Notes: generated by a model from the sequence alone, not told the origin. Counted from the stretch's first letter, positions 24,786 to 34,586 are shown. The stretch: DNA of 64,000 bases from an uncultured Hyphomonas sp. (GCF_963675305.1 NZ_OY776147.1:868001-932000), one strand, 5' to 3'. Translations and numbers: made by a program.

Positions 24786-25823
24786 TTATCGCTTCCGCTT
24801 CGGCTTCTCGGCCTTGATGATCTTGTAGCCGCCTTCGTCTTCCAGCATCTCGTGGCTCTTGAAGCACTCGCTGAGCACGGTTTCATAGGGCAGGTGGCGA
24901 TTGCCGACGAGCCAGAGCGTGCCGCCGGTTTTCAGCGCGTTCGCCGCGGCGCGGATGAAGTCCTGTCCCAGCGATGTGCTGTCGGCCCGGCCTGTGTGGA
25001 AGGGCGGGTTCATGACGGCGAAGTCGAACTCAGCTTTGGGGGCGTCCTTCGTTACGTCGGCCCAGTGGTTCGTCCAGTTGCTGAAGCCTTCGAGGTTCTT
25101 TTGCTGGCAGGCGAGGGCGCGATGCTCGGCTTCGAACAGGGTCATGCTTTCGACATGCGGGCAGTTGGCCAGCACCTCGCGGGACAGATAGCCCTGGCCG
25201 GCGCCGAGGTCTGCGCCGCGCCCGCGGATCCATTCCGGGATGCTGTCGGCCAGCAATTCACTACCCGCGTCCACCCGGTCCCAGCTGAACAGGCCCGGAC
25301 GGCTCCACAGGGCGCCATTATCGACTTCCTGCGGTGCATCGAAGGCAATCCACTCTTCCGCCAGCTGAGCGTTCCAGTCTTCGGTCTTCACCGCCCAGAA
25401 GGCCCGGCATTTGTGCTTCGACAGGCTTTGCGTTTCGCCCGCCAGTTCGCCGAGGATCTTCTCGCCGGTCTTGGCGCCGAGTGTGTTGGGAAGGCTCGCC
25501 ACGATCACGCCGCCGACCGGCGCATCGCGCATGGCATGGGCGAACAGGGCGCGGGTCTCGTCGCGCTGGCGGGGCGGCAGGATGATGGTCAGCGCGGCGG
25601 GCGGGAACGTCTCTGCGTCCGGCGGCAGGACGGTGAAGCCGGCGGCTTTCAGCGCGTCATGGTCCGGCTTGAAACTGTTCTGGCAGGTCAGGCGCTCTTT
25701 CGGCAGGCGCATCAGGAAAGGCACGGCCTCTGCGCGCAGGCAGAGGAGATTGCCCGTTTCCGGCAACAGGTCTGCCTCTTCAAAGGCGAGGGAAAGCGTA
25801 TCGAAAACAACGGTGTCAAACAT
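24786..25823 (-). CDS. rsmC: rRNA (guanine-N2)-methyltransferase, RsmC type
   Basis: 345 residues with the two-domain RsmC layout. A degenerate N-terminal methyltransferase-like domain (about 1-150) is followed by an active C-terminal domain with SAM motif GADLGAGQGYLSREVL and the catalytic AVMNPPFHTG. RsmC methylates G1207 of 16S rRNA; the closely related RlmG cannot be fully excluded. The ten-base gap to rsuA supports co-transcription. Confidence 0.87.
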   Translation of the reverse strand: MFDTVVFDTLSLAFEEADLLPETGNLLCLRAEAVPFLMRLPKERLTCQNSFKPDHDALKAAGFTVLPPDAETFPPAALTIILPPRQRDETRALFAHAMRDAPVGGVIVASLPNTLGAKTGEKILGELAGETQSLSKHKCRAFWAVKTEDWNAQLAEEWIAFDAPQEVDNGALWSRPGLFSWDRVDAGSELLADSIPEWIRGRGADLGAGQGYLSREVLANCPHVESMTLFEAEHRALACQQKNLEGFSNWTNHWADVTKDAPKAEFDFAVMNPPFHTGRADSTSLGQDFIRAAANALKTGGTLWLVGNRHLPYETVLSECFKSHEMLEDEGGYKIIKAEKPKRKR

Positions 25824-25875
25824 GGGCGCTCTCTACGCGCATGATGCGGCGCGCGCAATCGGCCGATGCGGTGGC

Positions 25876-27879
25876 CTAGCGTTCGACGCGGTAACCGCTG
25901 CGCCCCGCCAGCGGCTGGCCGGCTGCGATGGAAAAGGCCTGGCTGAGGCCACGATAGAAGGCGATGCGCGCTTCGGCCTCTTCGCTGATCATCACGCCGC
26001 TTTCCGCACCGATCAGGCGTTCAGGCGTTTTTCCGTCATGCGCCAGCACCATCATGTCGGACCATAGGTCCGCCGGCAGTCCGCCGCCGGTGACTTTCTT
26101 CATTGGCTTATCATCGTCATTGCCGACCCAGATGCCGCCGACATAGGCGGCTGAGTAGCCGATGAACCAGGCATCGCGCCAGTCCTGGCTGGTGCCTGTC
26201 TTGCCTGCCACCGTCCAGCCGGGGACGCGCGCACGTCCGCCCGTGCCGATGTCGGAATTCACGACCCTGTAGAGCATGGCATTCATGTCGCGGGACAGTT
26301 CTTCAGAATACACACGGTCGCGGTCATAGTCGGGGCGCTCATAAAGAACGGTGCCGCGGGAGTCCTCGATCTTTTCGATCAGCCACGGGTCCAGCCTGAG
26401 GCCGCCGGACTGGAACACGCCATAAGCGCGCACCAGTTCCCACAGGGTCACTTCCTGGCTGCCGAGTGCAATGGAGGGATAGGCCTCCAGCCGGGTGGTG
26501 ATGCCGAAGCGGCGCGCCGTCTCCGCCACGCGGGCCGGGCCGGACAGCTGGGTCAGTTCCACCGCGACGGTATTGATGGAGCGGGCAATCGCCTCGCTCA
26601 TCGTCATCGGACCGAGATATTTGCCGGTATAGTTTGAGGGGCTCCACTTATCGATCGTGATCGGCGCATCGTCGAACACGTCATAGGGGGAGTAGCCGTC
26701 TTCCAGCGCCGTGGCGTAGACGAACGGCTTGAAGCTGGACCCCGGCTGGCGCAGGGCCTGGGTTACGCGGTTGAACTCTGTCTCCGTATAGTCCGTGCCG
26801 CCGACCAGCGCGGCCACACGGCCAGTCTTCTCGATCAGGATGGCTGCAACCTGGCTCGCGCCTTGTTTCGCGCCGTCACCGGCCATGCGCTCTGCCAGCT
26901 GCGCGCGGACCTTCTCCTGCAGGTCGATGTCCAGCGAGACTGTGACGACCAGATCGCCCGGTATGCGCGGCAGCATGGCCTTCACACGTTCCGAGACGGC
27001 ATCCAGCGCATAGCCCAGCTGCGGGTCGTAAGTGGGCGGGTCGATGATCGTTATGTCCTGGGCCTCGGCCTTTTCCGCTTCGGCTGGGCGGATGAAGCCG
27101 AGATCCACCATCTGGGCCAGCACATAGGCCTGGCGTTCCTTGGCGCCTTCGAGGTTCTCGCGCAGGTTCAGCTTGGAGGGCGCTTTGGGCAGGGCGGCGA
27201 GGATCGCCGCTTCCGCCACGGTCAGCTCCTGCGGCGGCTTGCCGAAATAATAGCGCGCCGCTGCGTCGATGCCGTAGAGGCCAGCGCCGAAATAGACCCG
27301 GTTCAGATAGAGCGAGAGGATCTCGTCCTTGCTCATCTTCGTTTCCAGCTCGCGGGCAAGTTTCACTTCCTGCGCCTTGCGCTTCACCGTCTGGCGGTTG
27401 GTGAGAACGAGGTTCTTGATCAGTTGCTGGGTAATGGTCGAGGCGCCGGAAACCGTCTCGCCAGCGCGCAGGTTCGACCAGGCAGCCCGGGCGATTGCGG
27501 CGTCATCCGCGCCGTCATGTTCGTAGAAGCGCTTGTCCTCTGCCGCGATGAAGGCTTGCGGGACATATTCCGGCAGCTGGTCCACCGATGTGGCGCGGCC
27601 ATAGCGGGGCCCGCGCACGTCCAGCGTATTGCCGTCGCGGTCGACAAATTCGATGGCAGCTTCGCGTTTGACCGACCAGAGGTCTGCGATTTCCGGCAAT
27701 TTCGGCATCCCGGCATAGAGCGAGCGCCATTTCCAGAATCCCCAGCCGCCAGCGACCAGCATGACCACGAGAAAGACAATCAATGTGTAGCGCACCAGCC
27801 GGGGATGCCGGGAAGCAAAGCCGCCGCCGGGCACCTTGATCGTCCGCTGGGCCGGGGTCTTGTTACCCTTCTGCGCCAT
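25876..27879 (-). CDS. mrcA: Penicillin-binding protein 1A (transglycosylase/transpeptidase)
   Basis: 667 residues from ATG 27879; upstream in-frame codons look non-coding. Cytoplasmic N-terminus, one transmembrane anchor (YTLIVFLVVMLVAGGWGF, about 32-50), GT51 domain with the catalytic Glu in FIAAEDKRFYEHDG and GASTITQQLIKN, then the penicillin-binding domain with SSFK (RQPGSSFKPF), SIN (ARSINTVAV) and KTGTS. It builds and cross-links peptidoglycan. Complete and normal in length for a compact PBP1A. Confidence 0.93.
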   Translation of the reverse strand: MAQKGNKTPAQRTIKVPGGGFASRHPRLVRYTLIVFLVVMLVAGGWGFWKWRSLYAGMPKLPEIADLWSVKREAAIEFVDRDGNTLDVRGPRYGRATSVDQLPEYVPQAFIAAEDKRFYEHDGADDAAIARAAWSNLRAGETVSGASTITQQLIKNLVLTNRQTVKRKAQEVKLARELETKMSKDEILSLYLNRVYFGAGLYGIDAAARYYFGKPPQELTVAEAAILAALPKAPSKLNLRENLEGAKERQAYVLAQMVDLGFIRPAEAEKAEAQDITIIDPPTYDPQLGYALDAVSERVKAMLPRIPGDLVVTVSLDIDLQEKVRAQLAERMAGDGAKQGASQVAAILIEKTGRVAALVGGTDYTETEFNRVTQALRQPGSSFKPFVYATALEDGYSPYDVFDDAPITIDKWSPSNYTGKYLGPMTMSEAIARSINTVAVELTQLSGPARVAETARRFGITTRLEAYPSIALGSQEVTLWELVRAYGVFQSGGLRLDPWLIEKIEDSRGTVLYERPDYDRDRVYSEELSRDMNAMLYRVVNSDIGTGGRARVPGWTVAGKTGTSQDWRDAWFIGYSAAYVGGIWVGNDDDKPMKKVTGGGLPADLWSDMMVLAHDGKTPERLIGAESGVMISEEAEARIAFYRGLSQAFSIAAGQPLAGRSGYRVER

Positions 27880-28153
27880 CTCTGCCTGCCAATAGAATCG
27901 ATAATTTCCGAGGGTAAATGCGAGAGGATTACGGCAGTGTGAAGGCATACGCGCTGCCGTGCGCAGGCCAGGAGAGGGGATTTCGCCGGGAACTTCTCGA
28001 TCCCGGCCGGAATCCGGGGCCAAACCCGGCGGACTGACCCGACGTCATAGGGGGTGTCCCGTAGTGCAGCCTGGATTTTTCTGGTTTCAATGGAAAGTGA
28101 GGAATTGCGCTTTCGGGTGGTCCGATTGCGCGCCATCAGATGGACGGAGAGCC

Positions 28154-29692
28154 ATGACAGGGACGGAAACGAAAGCGGCGCCCGCCGAGGGCAAGGTAGA
28201 ACATTTCGATGTGCTGATCGCGGGGGCCGGGATTTCCGGCGTTGGCGCGGCATATCACATGAAAACGCAGTGCCCGGGCAAGAGCTATGCGGTGCTGGAA
28301 AAGCTGGAAAGCTTTGGCGGCACCTGGCTGTGGCACAAATATCCGGGCATCCGGTCGGATTCCGACCTCTACACTTTCGGCTACCGGTTCAAGCCCTGGA
28401 CGGGCACGCCAATCGCGACGGCCGAAGAGATCCGCACCTATATGGGTGAAGTGATCGAGGAGAATGACCTCGGCAAGCACATCCGCTACGGCCACCAGAT
28501 CCTGTCGGCGGAATGGTCTTCGAAGGACAGTTTGTGGACGCTGAAAGTGCGCCGCATCGAAACGGATGAGGTGCTGACCTTCACCTGCAACTTCCTCTGG
28601 ATGTGTCAGGGCTACTACAACTACACCAAGCCCTACACGCCGGACTGGCCGGACATGGACAAGTTCAAGGGCCAGATCATCCACCCGCAATTGTGGCCGG
28701 ACGATATTGACCTCAAAGGCAAGAAAGTCGTCTGCATCGGATCCGGTGCGACGACAGCCACGGTGGTGCCGGCCATTGCGGGCGAGGTGGAGCACGTCAC
28801 GGTGCTGCAGCGCTCACCGACCTATTTCATCCCGGGGCGGAATGAAAACGAGATGGTCACGGAACTCGAAAAGATCGGCATCGACTGGGATACGATCCAC
28901 CGGGTTGCCCGCCAGAAAGTCCTGTTCGACCAGCATGACTTCACCCGCCGCTGCCTGGAGGAGACCGACGTGGTCACGCAGGAGCTGCTCGAAGGCGTGA
29001 AGGCCTTCCTCGGCGAGGACTATCCGATCGACGAACACTTCACGCCACGCTACCGCCCGTGGCGCCAGCGTATTGCCTTCGTGCCGGATGGAGATCTGTT
29101 CCAGGGCATCGCGTCGGGCAAGGCCGACGTGGTAACCGACGAGATCGAGCGCTTCACCGAGAAGGGCATCCTCACCAAGGGTGGCCAGGAACTGGAAGCC
29201 GACATCGTCATCACGGCGACGGGCTTCAATCTCTCCGTGCTCGGTGATATTCCGTTCACGGTGGATGACAAGCCGGTCGACTTCTCCGAGACGGTCACCT
29301 ATCGCGGCATGATGTTTACCGGCGTACCGAACATGGCCTGGGTGTTCGGCTACTTCCGCGCCTCGTGGACGCTGCGGGTCGACCTTATGGGCGACTTCAT
29401 CACCCGGCTGCTCAAGCATATGGATGAGAAGGGCGTGACGCAGGTTCGTGTGAAGCTGCGTGAGGAAGACAAGGACATGGAGATCCTGCCCTGGATCGAT
29501 CCGGAAGACTTCAATCCCGGCTACCTCATGCGCTCCATGCATCTCCTGCCCAAGCGCGGCTCCAAATATATCTGGCAACACACGCAGGACTACTGGAACG
29601 AGAAAGAGGAAATCCCGAATATCGACCTCGATTCAGAGGAGTTCGACTATTCCGGACAGAAGGCGAAGACACCGGAACCGGCCGACGCCTGA
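28154..29692 (+). CDS. Flavin-containing (Baeyer-Villiger-type) monooxygenase
   Basis: 512 residues. FAD Rossmann motif VLIAGAGISGVGAAYHM at the start, the FGGTWLWHKYPGIRSDSDLYTFGY region typical of Baeyer-Villiger enzymes, an NADPH Rossmann motif VVCIGSGATTATVVPAI and the ATGF segment near 350. NADPH- and O2-dependent oxygenation of ketones or similar compounds; the substrate is unknown. ATG 28154 follows GGAGAGCC. A strong terminator follows. The neighbouring TetR pair may control it. Confidence 0.9.
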   Translation: MTGTETKAAPAEGKVEHFDVLIAGAGISGVGAAYHMKTQCPGKSYAVLEKLESFGGTWLWHKYPGIRSDSDLYTFGYRFKPWTGTPIATAEEIRTYMGEVIEENDLGKHIRYGHQILSAEWSSKDSLWTLKVRRIETDEVLTFTCNFLWMCQGYYNYTKPYTPDWPDMDKFKGQIIHPQLWPDDIDLKGKKVVCIGSGATTATVVPAIAGEVEHVTVLQRSPTYFIPGRNENEMVTELEKIGIDWDTIHRVARQKVLFDQHDFTRRCLEETDVVTQELLEGVKAFLGEDYPIDEHFTPRYRPWRQRIAFVPDGDLFQGIASGKADVVTDEIERFTEKGILTKGGQELEADIVITATGFNLSVLGDIPFTVDDKPVDFSETVTYRGMMFTGVPNMAWVFGYFRASWTLRVDLMGDFITRLLKHMDEKGVTQVRVKLREEDKDMEILPWIDPEDFNPGYLMRSMHLLPKRGSKYIWQHTQDYWNEKEEIPNIDLDSEEFDYSGQKAKTPEPADA

Positions 29693-29710
29693 TCACTTGC
29701 CCAGATCGCA

Positions 29711-29746
29711 AAAGCCCTCCTGCTACCTGCAGGAGGGCTTTTTTAT
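29711..29746 (+). terminator. Intrinsic terminator after the monooxygenase gene
   Basis: A 13-bp stem (29711-29723 / 29729-29741, core GCCCTCCTGC/GCAGGAGGGC) with a 5-base loop runs directly into TTTTTT. It lies 18 bases after the stop. Confidence 0.92.
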
Positions 29747-29783
29747 TGGCCTGAATGTTCCTGACGTTCCGTCTACTGGCCAT

Positions 29784-29842
29784 GTTGTTACGGTGTAACT
29801 GAGGTCGGGGCTTGTGCTCGATCTATAAATGACTAACGGTTA
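29784..29842. promoter_or_regulatory. Two short palindromes upstream of the first tetR gene
   Basis: GTTAC-GGT-GTAAC (29787-29799) and TAAC-G-GTTA (29834-29842) share TAAC/GTTA half-sites and lie 45-100 bases before the TetR start. They are possible operators for autoregulation, inferred only from symmetry and position. Confidence 0.35.
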
Positions 29843-29886
29843 CTTATGTCCTTTTCAATCAGCCGGATTCAATCTAAGGGGGGTAT

Positions 29887-30540
29887 ATGAATATCAGAGA
29901 AGATTTTCTGCGCCCCCGGACCGACCAGGAGAATGCTGCCCGCCGGACGGCAATCCTCGACGCGGCAGAAGCCCTGCTGCTGGAATCGCACAATCAAAGG
30001 TTTTCCATTTCCAGTGTGGCCACACGGGTTGGTGTGTCGCAGAGCACGATCTTTCTCCATTTCCGCAATCGGGAAGATTTGCTGACCTCGCTTTATACGC
30101 GGGTCGGGCAAAATTTTTTCGCAACCTTCCTCAGCCGCCTCCATGAGGGCATGTCTGACGAGGCCTTTTGCGAGACCTTTATCGACACCGCGCTGGAATT
30201 CCCTGCCTTCCGTATCATGCGCCCGATGATTATGCGCTTCGTGGAGGAAAGCCTTAATCAGGCCTATATCCACGAGGGCATCAAGGACATCTATCGTTTC
30301 CGGGTATCCGCCGCCGACCAGGTTGAAGACCTGCTTCAGCTGAAGCCCGGGCAGGGGCGCCGGCTGATGAAGGCGCTCGTCAACCTGATGTGCGGCTCGG
30401 TACAGGCAGACATAAAGAAGCTGCTCGCCACTGACGATGGTGAGTCCGAAGAGGTAACCGGGGCCATCAAGTCCTTCGATTACCGCGCGTCATTCCTCAG
30501 CGGGGCTGAGCTGATCATGACAGGTGTTCGCAATATTTAA
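29887..30540 (+). CDS. TetR/AcrR family transcriptional regulator (first of a tandem pair)
   Basis: 217 residues. N-terminal TetR helix-turn-helix: RRTAILDAAEALLLESHNQRFSISSVATRVGVSQSTIFLHFRNREDLLTSLYTR (about 19-72). The ligand-binding C-terminal domain is helical. ATG 29887 follows a purine-rich GGGGGG tract. It is a clear paralogue of the next gene, sharing the IREDF start, the recognition helix and the GMS..AFCE.FID segment. Confidence 0.9.
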   Translation: MNIREDFLRPRTDQENAARRTAILDAAEALLLESHNQRFSISSVATRVGVSQSTIFLHFRNREDLLTSLYTRVGQNFFATFLSRLHEGMSDEAFCETFIDTALEFPAFRIMRPMIMRFVEESLNQAYIHEGIKDIYRFRVSAADQVEDLLQLKPGQGRRLMKALVNLMCGSVQADIKKLLATDDGESEEVTGAIKSFDYRASFLSGAELIMTGVRNI

Positions 30541-30694
30541 GCGACGACCGGAAATGTGAAGTTGCTGTCACGAGCCCCGCGTATAAACTCTCTCATTATT
30601 GCAAGAAACATTTAAATCCGGACGGGTGGCCGGGGCGCTGCGTTATACCGTCGAGCCGTGTCTATCCCGCCCGGACATTTGAAAAGAGGCCCAT

Positions 30695-31354
30695 ATGGCT
30701 ATCCGCGAAGACTTCCGGCGTGCGCGGTCGGAACCTGAGAAAGAAGCGCGCCGTAACGAAATTCTCGATGCAGCAGAAACGCTCCTGCTGGAATCGGGCA
30801 ATGAACGATTCGCCATTTCGGCGCTTGCCGATACTGTTGGCGTTTCGAAGAGCACGGTCTTCCTGTATTTCGCCAATAAGGAAGAACTGCTGCTGGCCCT
30901 CTATGAGCGGACTTTCATCAGTACCTGCGCGCAGATTACAGGACGGCTCGAACCGGGCATGTCGGGCAGGGCGTTCTGCGAAGCATTCATCGACATCATG
31001 GTCGATCACCCGGCCTTGCTGATCTTGCGGGCCCATCTGGCGCCGACGATCGAGCGCAATGTTGCGCTGGACTCCCTGGTCTCCACCAAGACACGTCTGT
31101 TCGAACACGGAGCGGCCACTTCGGAAAAGCTCGACGAGGTGATGGAGCTGGAGCAGGGCTGCGGCAGGCGCATGCTGATGGCGCTGATCAATCTGACCTC
31201 CGGCGCTGCCCAGGCGGATTCACTGCCCCATATCGATGCCGATACGCTGCCCGATGAGCTTGCCGATTTCATGCACACCGCATCTTTCCGCAACATCGTG
31301 CTCAGTGGGGCAGAACTGATCTTTCGCGGTGCGACGGGACGGCCTTTCGACTGA
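30695..31354 (+). CDS. TetR/AcrR family transcriptional regulator (second of a tandem pair)
   Basis: 219 residues. HTH region: RRNEILDAAETLLLESGNERFAISALADTVGVSKSTVFLYFANKEELLLALYER. It is similar to the preceding TetR over its whole length but more diverged in the ligand domain (ILRAHLAPTIERNVALDSLVS). A 154-base gap separates the two, so each may have its own promoter. It converges with the acyl-CoA dehydrogenase gene. The pair may sense different ligands for the flanking oxygenase and dehydrogenase; this is inference. Confidence 0.9.
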   Translation: MAIREDFRRARSEPEKEARRNEILDAAETLLLESGNERFAISALADTVGVSKSTVFLYFANKEELLLALYERTFISTCAQITGRLEPGMSGRAFCEAFIDIMVDHPALLILRAHLAPTIERNVALDSLVSTKTRLFEHGAATSEKLDEVMELEQGCGRRMLMALINLTSGAAQADSLPHIDADTLPDELADFMHTASFRNIVLSGAELIFRGATGRPFD

Positions 31355-31394
31355 GTCCATAACTGCCTGCGCGAGATTTGTGGCTGTTGTCAGC

Positions 31395-32543
31395 TCACGG
31401 ACAGCCAACAGCCCTGGCCAGAATGTTCCGGTGCACTTCGCTGGTGCCGGAATAGATCGTCGCGGCCCGGGTCGCGAGGTATTTGGCCTGGGCGAAATCG
31501 CTGAACGGGGCAGATTCCAGCGCGGCCTCCGTGATCGCCTGATGCAGTTCGGTTGCCAGCAGTTTCGTCTGTGACGAGGCGGGCCCGCCGTCCAGCGTGA
31601 CGAGGCCATTCTTGGTGCGCATGTCCAGGGCCTCAAGCGTTTCGATCCGCATGTCGAGCTCGGCAAAACGCATCTGCAGCGAGGGCGTCAGCGGCCCGGT
31701 CTCTGCCGCGCAACGGCGTGCGGCGCGCATGGCCCGGCGCAGAAGGCCTGTTGTGGTGTTGTTGCCGCGGGCAATCGCCATCAGCTGCTTGGCGGCTTTC
31801 CAGCCTTCGCCGATCTCGCCGATCCGGTCCGCTGCCGGGGTGCGCACGCCATTGAAGAAGACTTCATTGGTTTCGTACTCACCATCGATAAAGCGGATCG
31901 GGCGCACGTCGATGCCGGGCCGGTCCATCTCGACCAGCAGGAAGACAAGGCCTTTGCCGCCATGCGTCCCCGGATCGCACCGGGCGAGAAGGAACATATG
32001 CGTCGCATACTGAGCGAAACTGGTCCACACCTTGCTGCCGGTGAGGATGAAGTCGTCTCCGTCGCGTTCGGCCTTCAGGGAGAGGGCGGACAGGTCGGAC
32101 CCCGCCTGCGGTTCGGAGAAACCTTGGCACCATTCATGTTCGCCGTTCAGGATGGCGGGCAAGTAATGGGCCTTCTGCTCAGGTGTCCCGGCCTCAATGA
32201 TCAAGGGGCCGATGGTACGGACCCCTGAATTCATCAGGATCGGCGCGTCGCGCGCCGCTGAGGCGTTTTCGAAATAGATGCGCTGTTCGGTGTTCCAGCC
32301 GGCCCCACCATATTTCACCGGCCAGGTCGGCGCATACCAGCCGCGCGCATTCAGCTTTTCCCGCCAGACTCTGCAGGCTTCGGCATCCGATTTCAGCCCG
32401 GTCGTCCGGCGGCCTGCCGCACGCAGGTCTTCTGTCAGTTCAGCGTCAAGAAATTCGTCCACTCCGGCGCAGAATTCATCCCACTCACGCCCATCCTCAC
32501 GAGTATGAGCGGATAATTCTTCGAGGTAAAAACTGCCATCCAT
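31395..32543 (-). CDS. Acyl-CoA dehydrogenase
   Basis: 382 residues, FAD-dependent. Conserved motifs: WCQGFSEPQAGSDLSALSLKAERDGDDFILTGSKVWTSFAQYA (signature 1 and FAD/substrate loop) and ATRAATIYSGTSEVHRNILAR near the C-terminus. The catalytic Glu cannot be placed with certainty. ATG 32543 is preceded by GGAGGGAG; a longer in-frame start lacks support. It sits beside a tetR pair and a monooxygenase, a context seen in catabolic loci for steroid-like or branched compounds. Confidence 0.9.
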   Translation of the reverse strand: MDGSFYLEELSAHTREDGREWDEFCAGVDEFLDAELTEDLRAAGRRTTGLKSDAEACRVWREKLNARGWYAPTWPVKYGGAGWNTEQRIYFENASAARDAPILMNSGVRTIGPLIIEAGTPEQKAHYLPAILNGEHEWCQGFSEPQAGSDLSALSLKAERDGDDFILTGSKVWTSFAQYATHMFLLARCDPGTHGGKGLVFLLVEMDRPGIDVRPIRFIDGEYETNEVFFNGVRTPAADRIGEIGEGWKAAKQLMAIARGNNTTTGLLRRAMRAARRCAAETGPLTPSLQMRFAELDMRIETLEALDMRTKNGLVTLDGGPASSQTKLLATELHQAITEAALESAPFSDFAQAKYLATRAATIYSGTSEVHRNILARAVGCP

Positions 32544-32726
32544 GATGCACTCCCTCCACCGGAGCGGACACATCATTACCGCTCATGACCACCTTGCGGA
32601 CAATCAGGGAAACTACGTGGGTGACGGAGGGGGAGGACGCCGCCACCCCGGATTCCAAACGATAATTCATTATTTTTCTGAAGATACACCTGTTAGCCCG
32701 ACTCTCGCTGAGCGCGCGGGAGGTGC

Positions 32727-33503
32727 ATGATGGAACAACAAAAAACCACCGCAGAAGAGATTATCAGCAAGGTGCCGGCCGCAACGGCGGGCTTCTGGAT
32801 CGTCAAGATTCTGGCGACCACGCTTGGGGAAGTCGGCGGAAATCTCTTCAGCATGAACATGGGGCTCGGCTATCTCACGGCAACCGCCATTCTTGCCACG
32901 CTGTTCGTATCGCTCGCCCTCATCCAGATTTTTGCGCGCCGTTTCCATGCCAGTCTCTACTGGCTCACCATCGTCGCATCGACGACAGCGGGCACGACTT
33001 TGGCGGACTATTCCACCCGTTCCATCGGTCTTGGGTATACGGGCGGATCGATCCTTCTTCTGTCATTGGTAATCGCATCGTTGATCGCGTGGCGGCTCGC
33101 CCTTGGGCGCGTCTCAGCGGACCAGATCGCAGACCGCAAGACCGAGCTGTTCTACTGGCTTACCATCACTTTTTCCCAAACGCTGGGCACCGCCCTCGGT
33201 GACTGGTTCGCCGATACGGCAGGGCTTGGCTATTGGGGATCAGCGTTGGTGATCAGTGCCATGCTGCTGGTTGTGCTCGGGATGCAGATGAAGCGCGTGG
33301 TCAGCGGCGTTTGGTTGTTCTGGGCCGCATTCGTCCTGACGCGACCGCTCGGCGCTGTGCTTGGGAATTTCCTCGACAAGCCGGACCATGGAGGACTGGC
33401 GCTCGACAGGCCGCTCATCGTCGGAACGCTCAGCCTCATGATGATCGTCGCAATGATCATTATGCCCCAACGTGCAGGGCACCATAAATCTGTAACCGCC
33501 TGA
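32727..33503 (+). CDS. COG4705-type polytopic membrane protein with internal repeats
   Basis: 258 residues, eight transmembrane helices. The sequence is built from four repeats of about 55 residues, each starting with a Gly-x-x-Leu-(Gly/Ala)-(Asp/Asn/Glu)-like motif: ATTLGEVGGNLFS, TTAGTTLADYSTR, SQTLGTALGDWFA and RPLGAVLGNFLD, followed in the first three by GLGY. The family is annotated as uncharacterised membrane-anchored protein; transport is plausible but unproven. ATG 32727 follows GGGAGG. Confidence 0.8.
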   Translation: MMEQQKTTAEEIISKVPAATAGFWIVKILATTLGEVGGNLFSMNMGLGYLTATAILATLFVSLALIQIFARRFHASLYWLTIVASTTAGTTLADYSTRSIGLGYTGGSILLLSLVIASLIAWRLALGRVSADQIADRKTELFYWLTITFSQTLGTALGDWFADTAGLGYWGSALVISAMLLVVLGMQMKRVVSGVWLFWAAFVLTRPLGAVLGNFLDKPDHGGLALDRPLIVGTLSLMMIVAMIIMPQRAGHHKSVTA

Positions 33504-33512
33504 TAAGTGGCC

Positions 33513-34586
33513 TCAGAAGCCCTTGGCTTTTACCCGGTCCCGGCCTGAATTCTTGGCCTCGTAGAGATAGTGGTCGGCTTGCTCGATCATGTCTCGCGGC
33601 GTCATGCCCGGTTCGAATCGAACGAGGCCGAACGAGGCTGTCACATCCTTGATGGACTTCAGCGTGCCTTCCACCGGCGTTTCTGTGTTCTTGAACGTGT
33701 ATTTGATCTTCACCAGCAGGTTATAGGCCGAGAACAGGTCCGTCTCCGGAAGGATGATCGCGAACTCTTCCCCGCCATAGCGGGCGACCATGTCCTGGCC
33801 CTTGATGTTCTGCGTCACGACGGATGCGAACTGCTGCAGCACCGCATCGCCGACCTGGTGGCCATAGGTATCGTTGACGCTCTTGAAATGGTCGATGTCG
33901 GCCATGGCAAGGCAGAGGTTCTCGCCCGTCTCGGCGGCGGCGCGCAACTCGCGTTCCAGACGCTCGTCAAAGGCCCGGCGGTTGGCGACGGACGTCAGCG
34001 GGTCGCGCCGGCACTGGGTCTGCACTTCTTCCAGTTCCTGATTGAGCTTGGCAATCTGGTTCTGGGAGTCCGTGAGGCCCTGGTTCAGCTCGCGCGCGGT
34101 CCGGGCCATGCGCTCATTGTCTTCCATCAGGGTGGACACAAGCGAGGCCAGATGCTCGGCAGATGCGGCGCCGGGCAGGGCACTGTTGGCCTTGTCCAGC
34201 GAGGCGCCGAATTCGTCGCTGTTCTGAACACCCAGCCGGATGATCTTCATGACGTCATCGATTTCCTTTTCGATGGCAATGCCGATTGAGTGACGCGCGG
34301 AAACAGCGGAAGATTCCTCGGTCAGAAGCTCGCGGAAAATCGAATTGATGTCGAACGGCGTGAGGGTACCATTTTCAGCAACTGCGCTGTCGACCCGTTC
34401 GATCACGCGCGGGTCAGCGGCTTCCACATAGGCATACCAGACGGCATAGGTCTTGGGATCCGGCGGGGTGCGGTGCTTCTTGATCAGGTCGAACGCGCGC
34501 TGCGCGTTCTGAAATACCTGCTTCAGATTAGGGCCCGCCGCGGGCTTTGGCGCAGCCTCTTTTTGCAACGCGACAGCAGCATCCAT
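33513..34586 (-). CDS. Cytoplasmic diguanylate cyclase (GGDEF domain)
   Basis: 357 residues, no membrane segment. The N-terminal helical region (about 25-150) and a coiled-coil (about 150-185) are followed by a GGDEF domain with RRDPLTSVANRRAFDERL, MADIDHFKSVNDTYGHQVGD and active site RYGGEEF. Expected to make cyclic di-GMP. The usual RxxD inhibitory site upstream reads KGQD, so product inhibition may be weak. ATG 34586 has GGGAGG about 9 bases upstream. Confidence 0.9.
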   Translation of the reverse strand: MDAAVALQKEAAPKPAAGPNLKQVFQNAQRAFDLIKKHRTPPDPKTYAVWYAYVEAADPRVIERVDSAVAENGTLTPFDINSIFRELLTEESSAVSARHSIGIAIEKEIDDVMKIIRLGVQNSDEFGASLDKANSALPGAASAEHLASLVSTLMEDNERMARTARELNQGLTDSQNQIAKLNQELEEVQTQCRRDPLTSVANRRAFDERLERELRAAAETGENLCLAMADIDHFKSVNDTYGHQVGDAVLQQFASVVTQNIKGQDMVARYGGEEFAIILPETDLFSAYNLLVKIKYTFKNTETPVEGTLKSIKDVTASFGLVRFEPGMTPRDMIEQADHYLYEAKNSGRDRVKAKGF

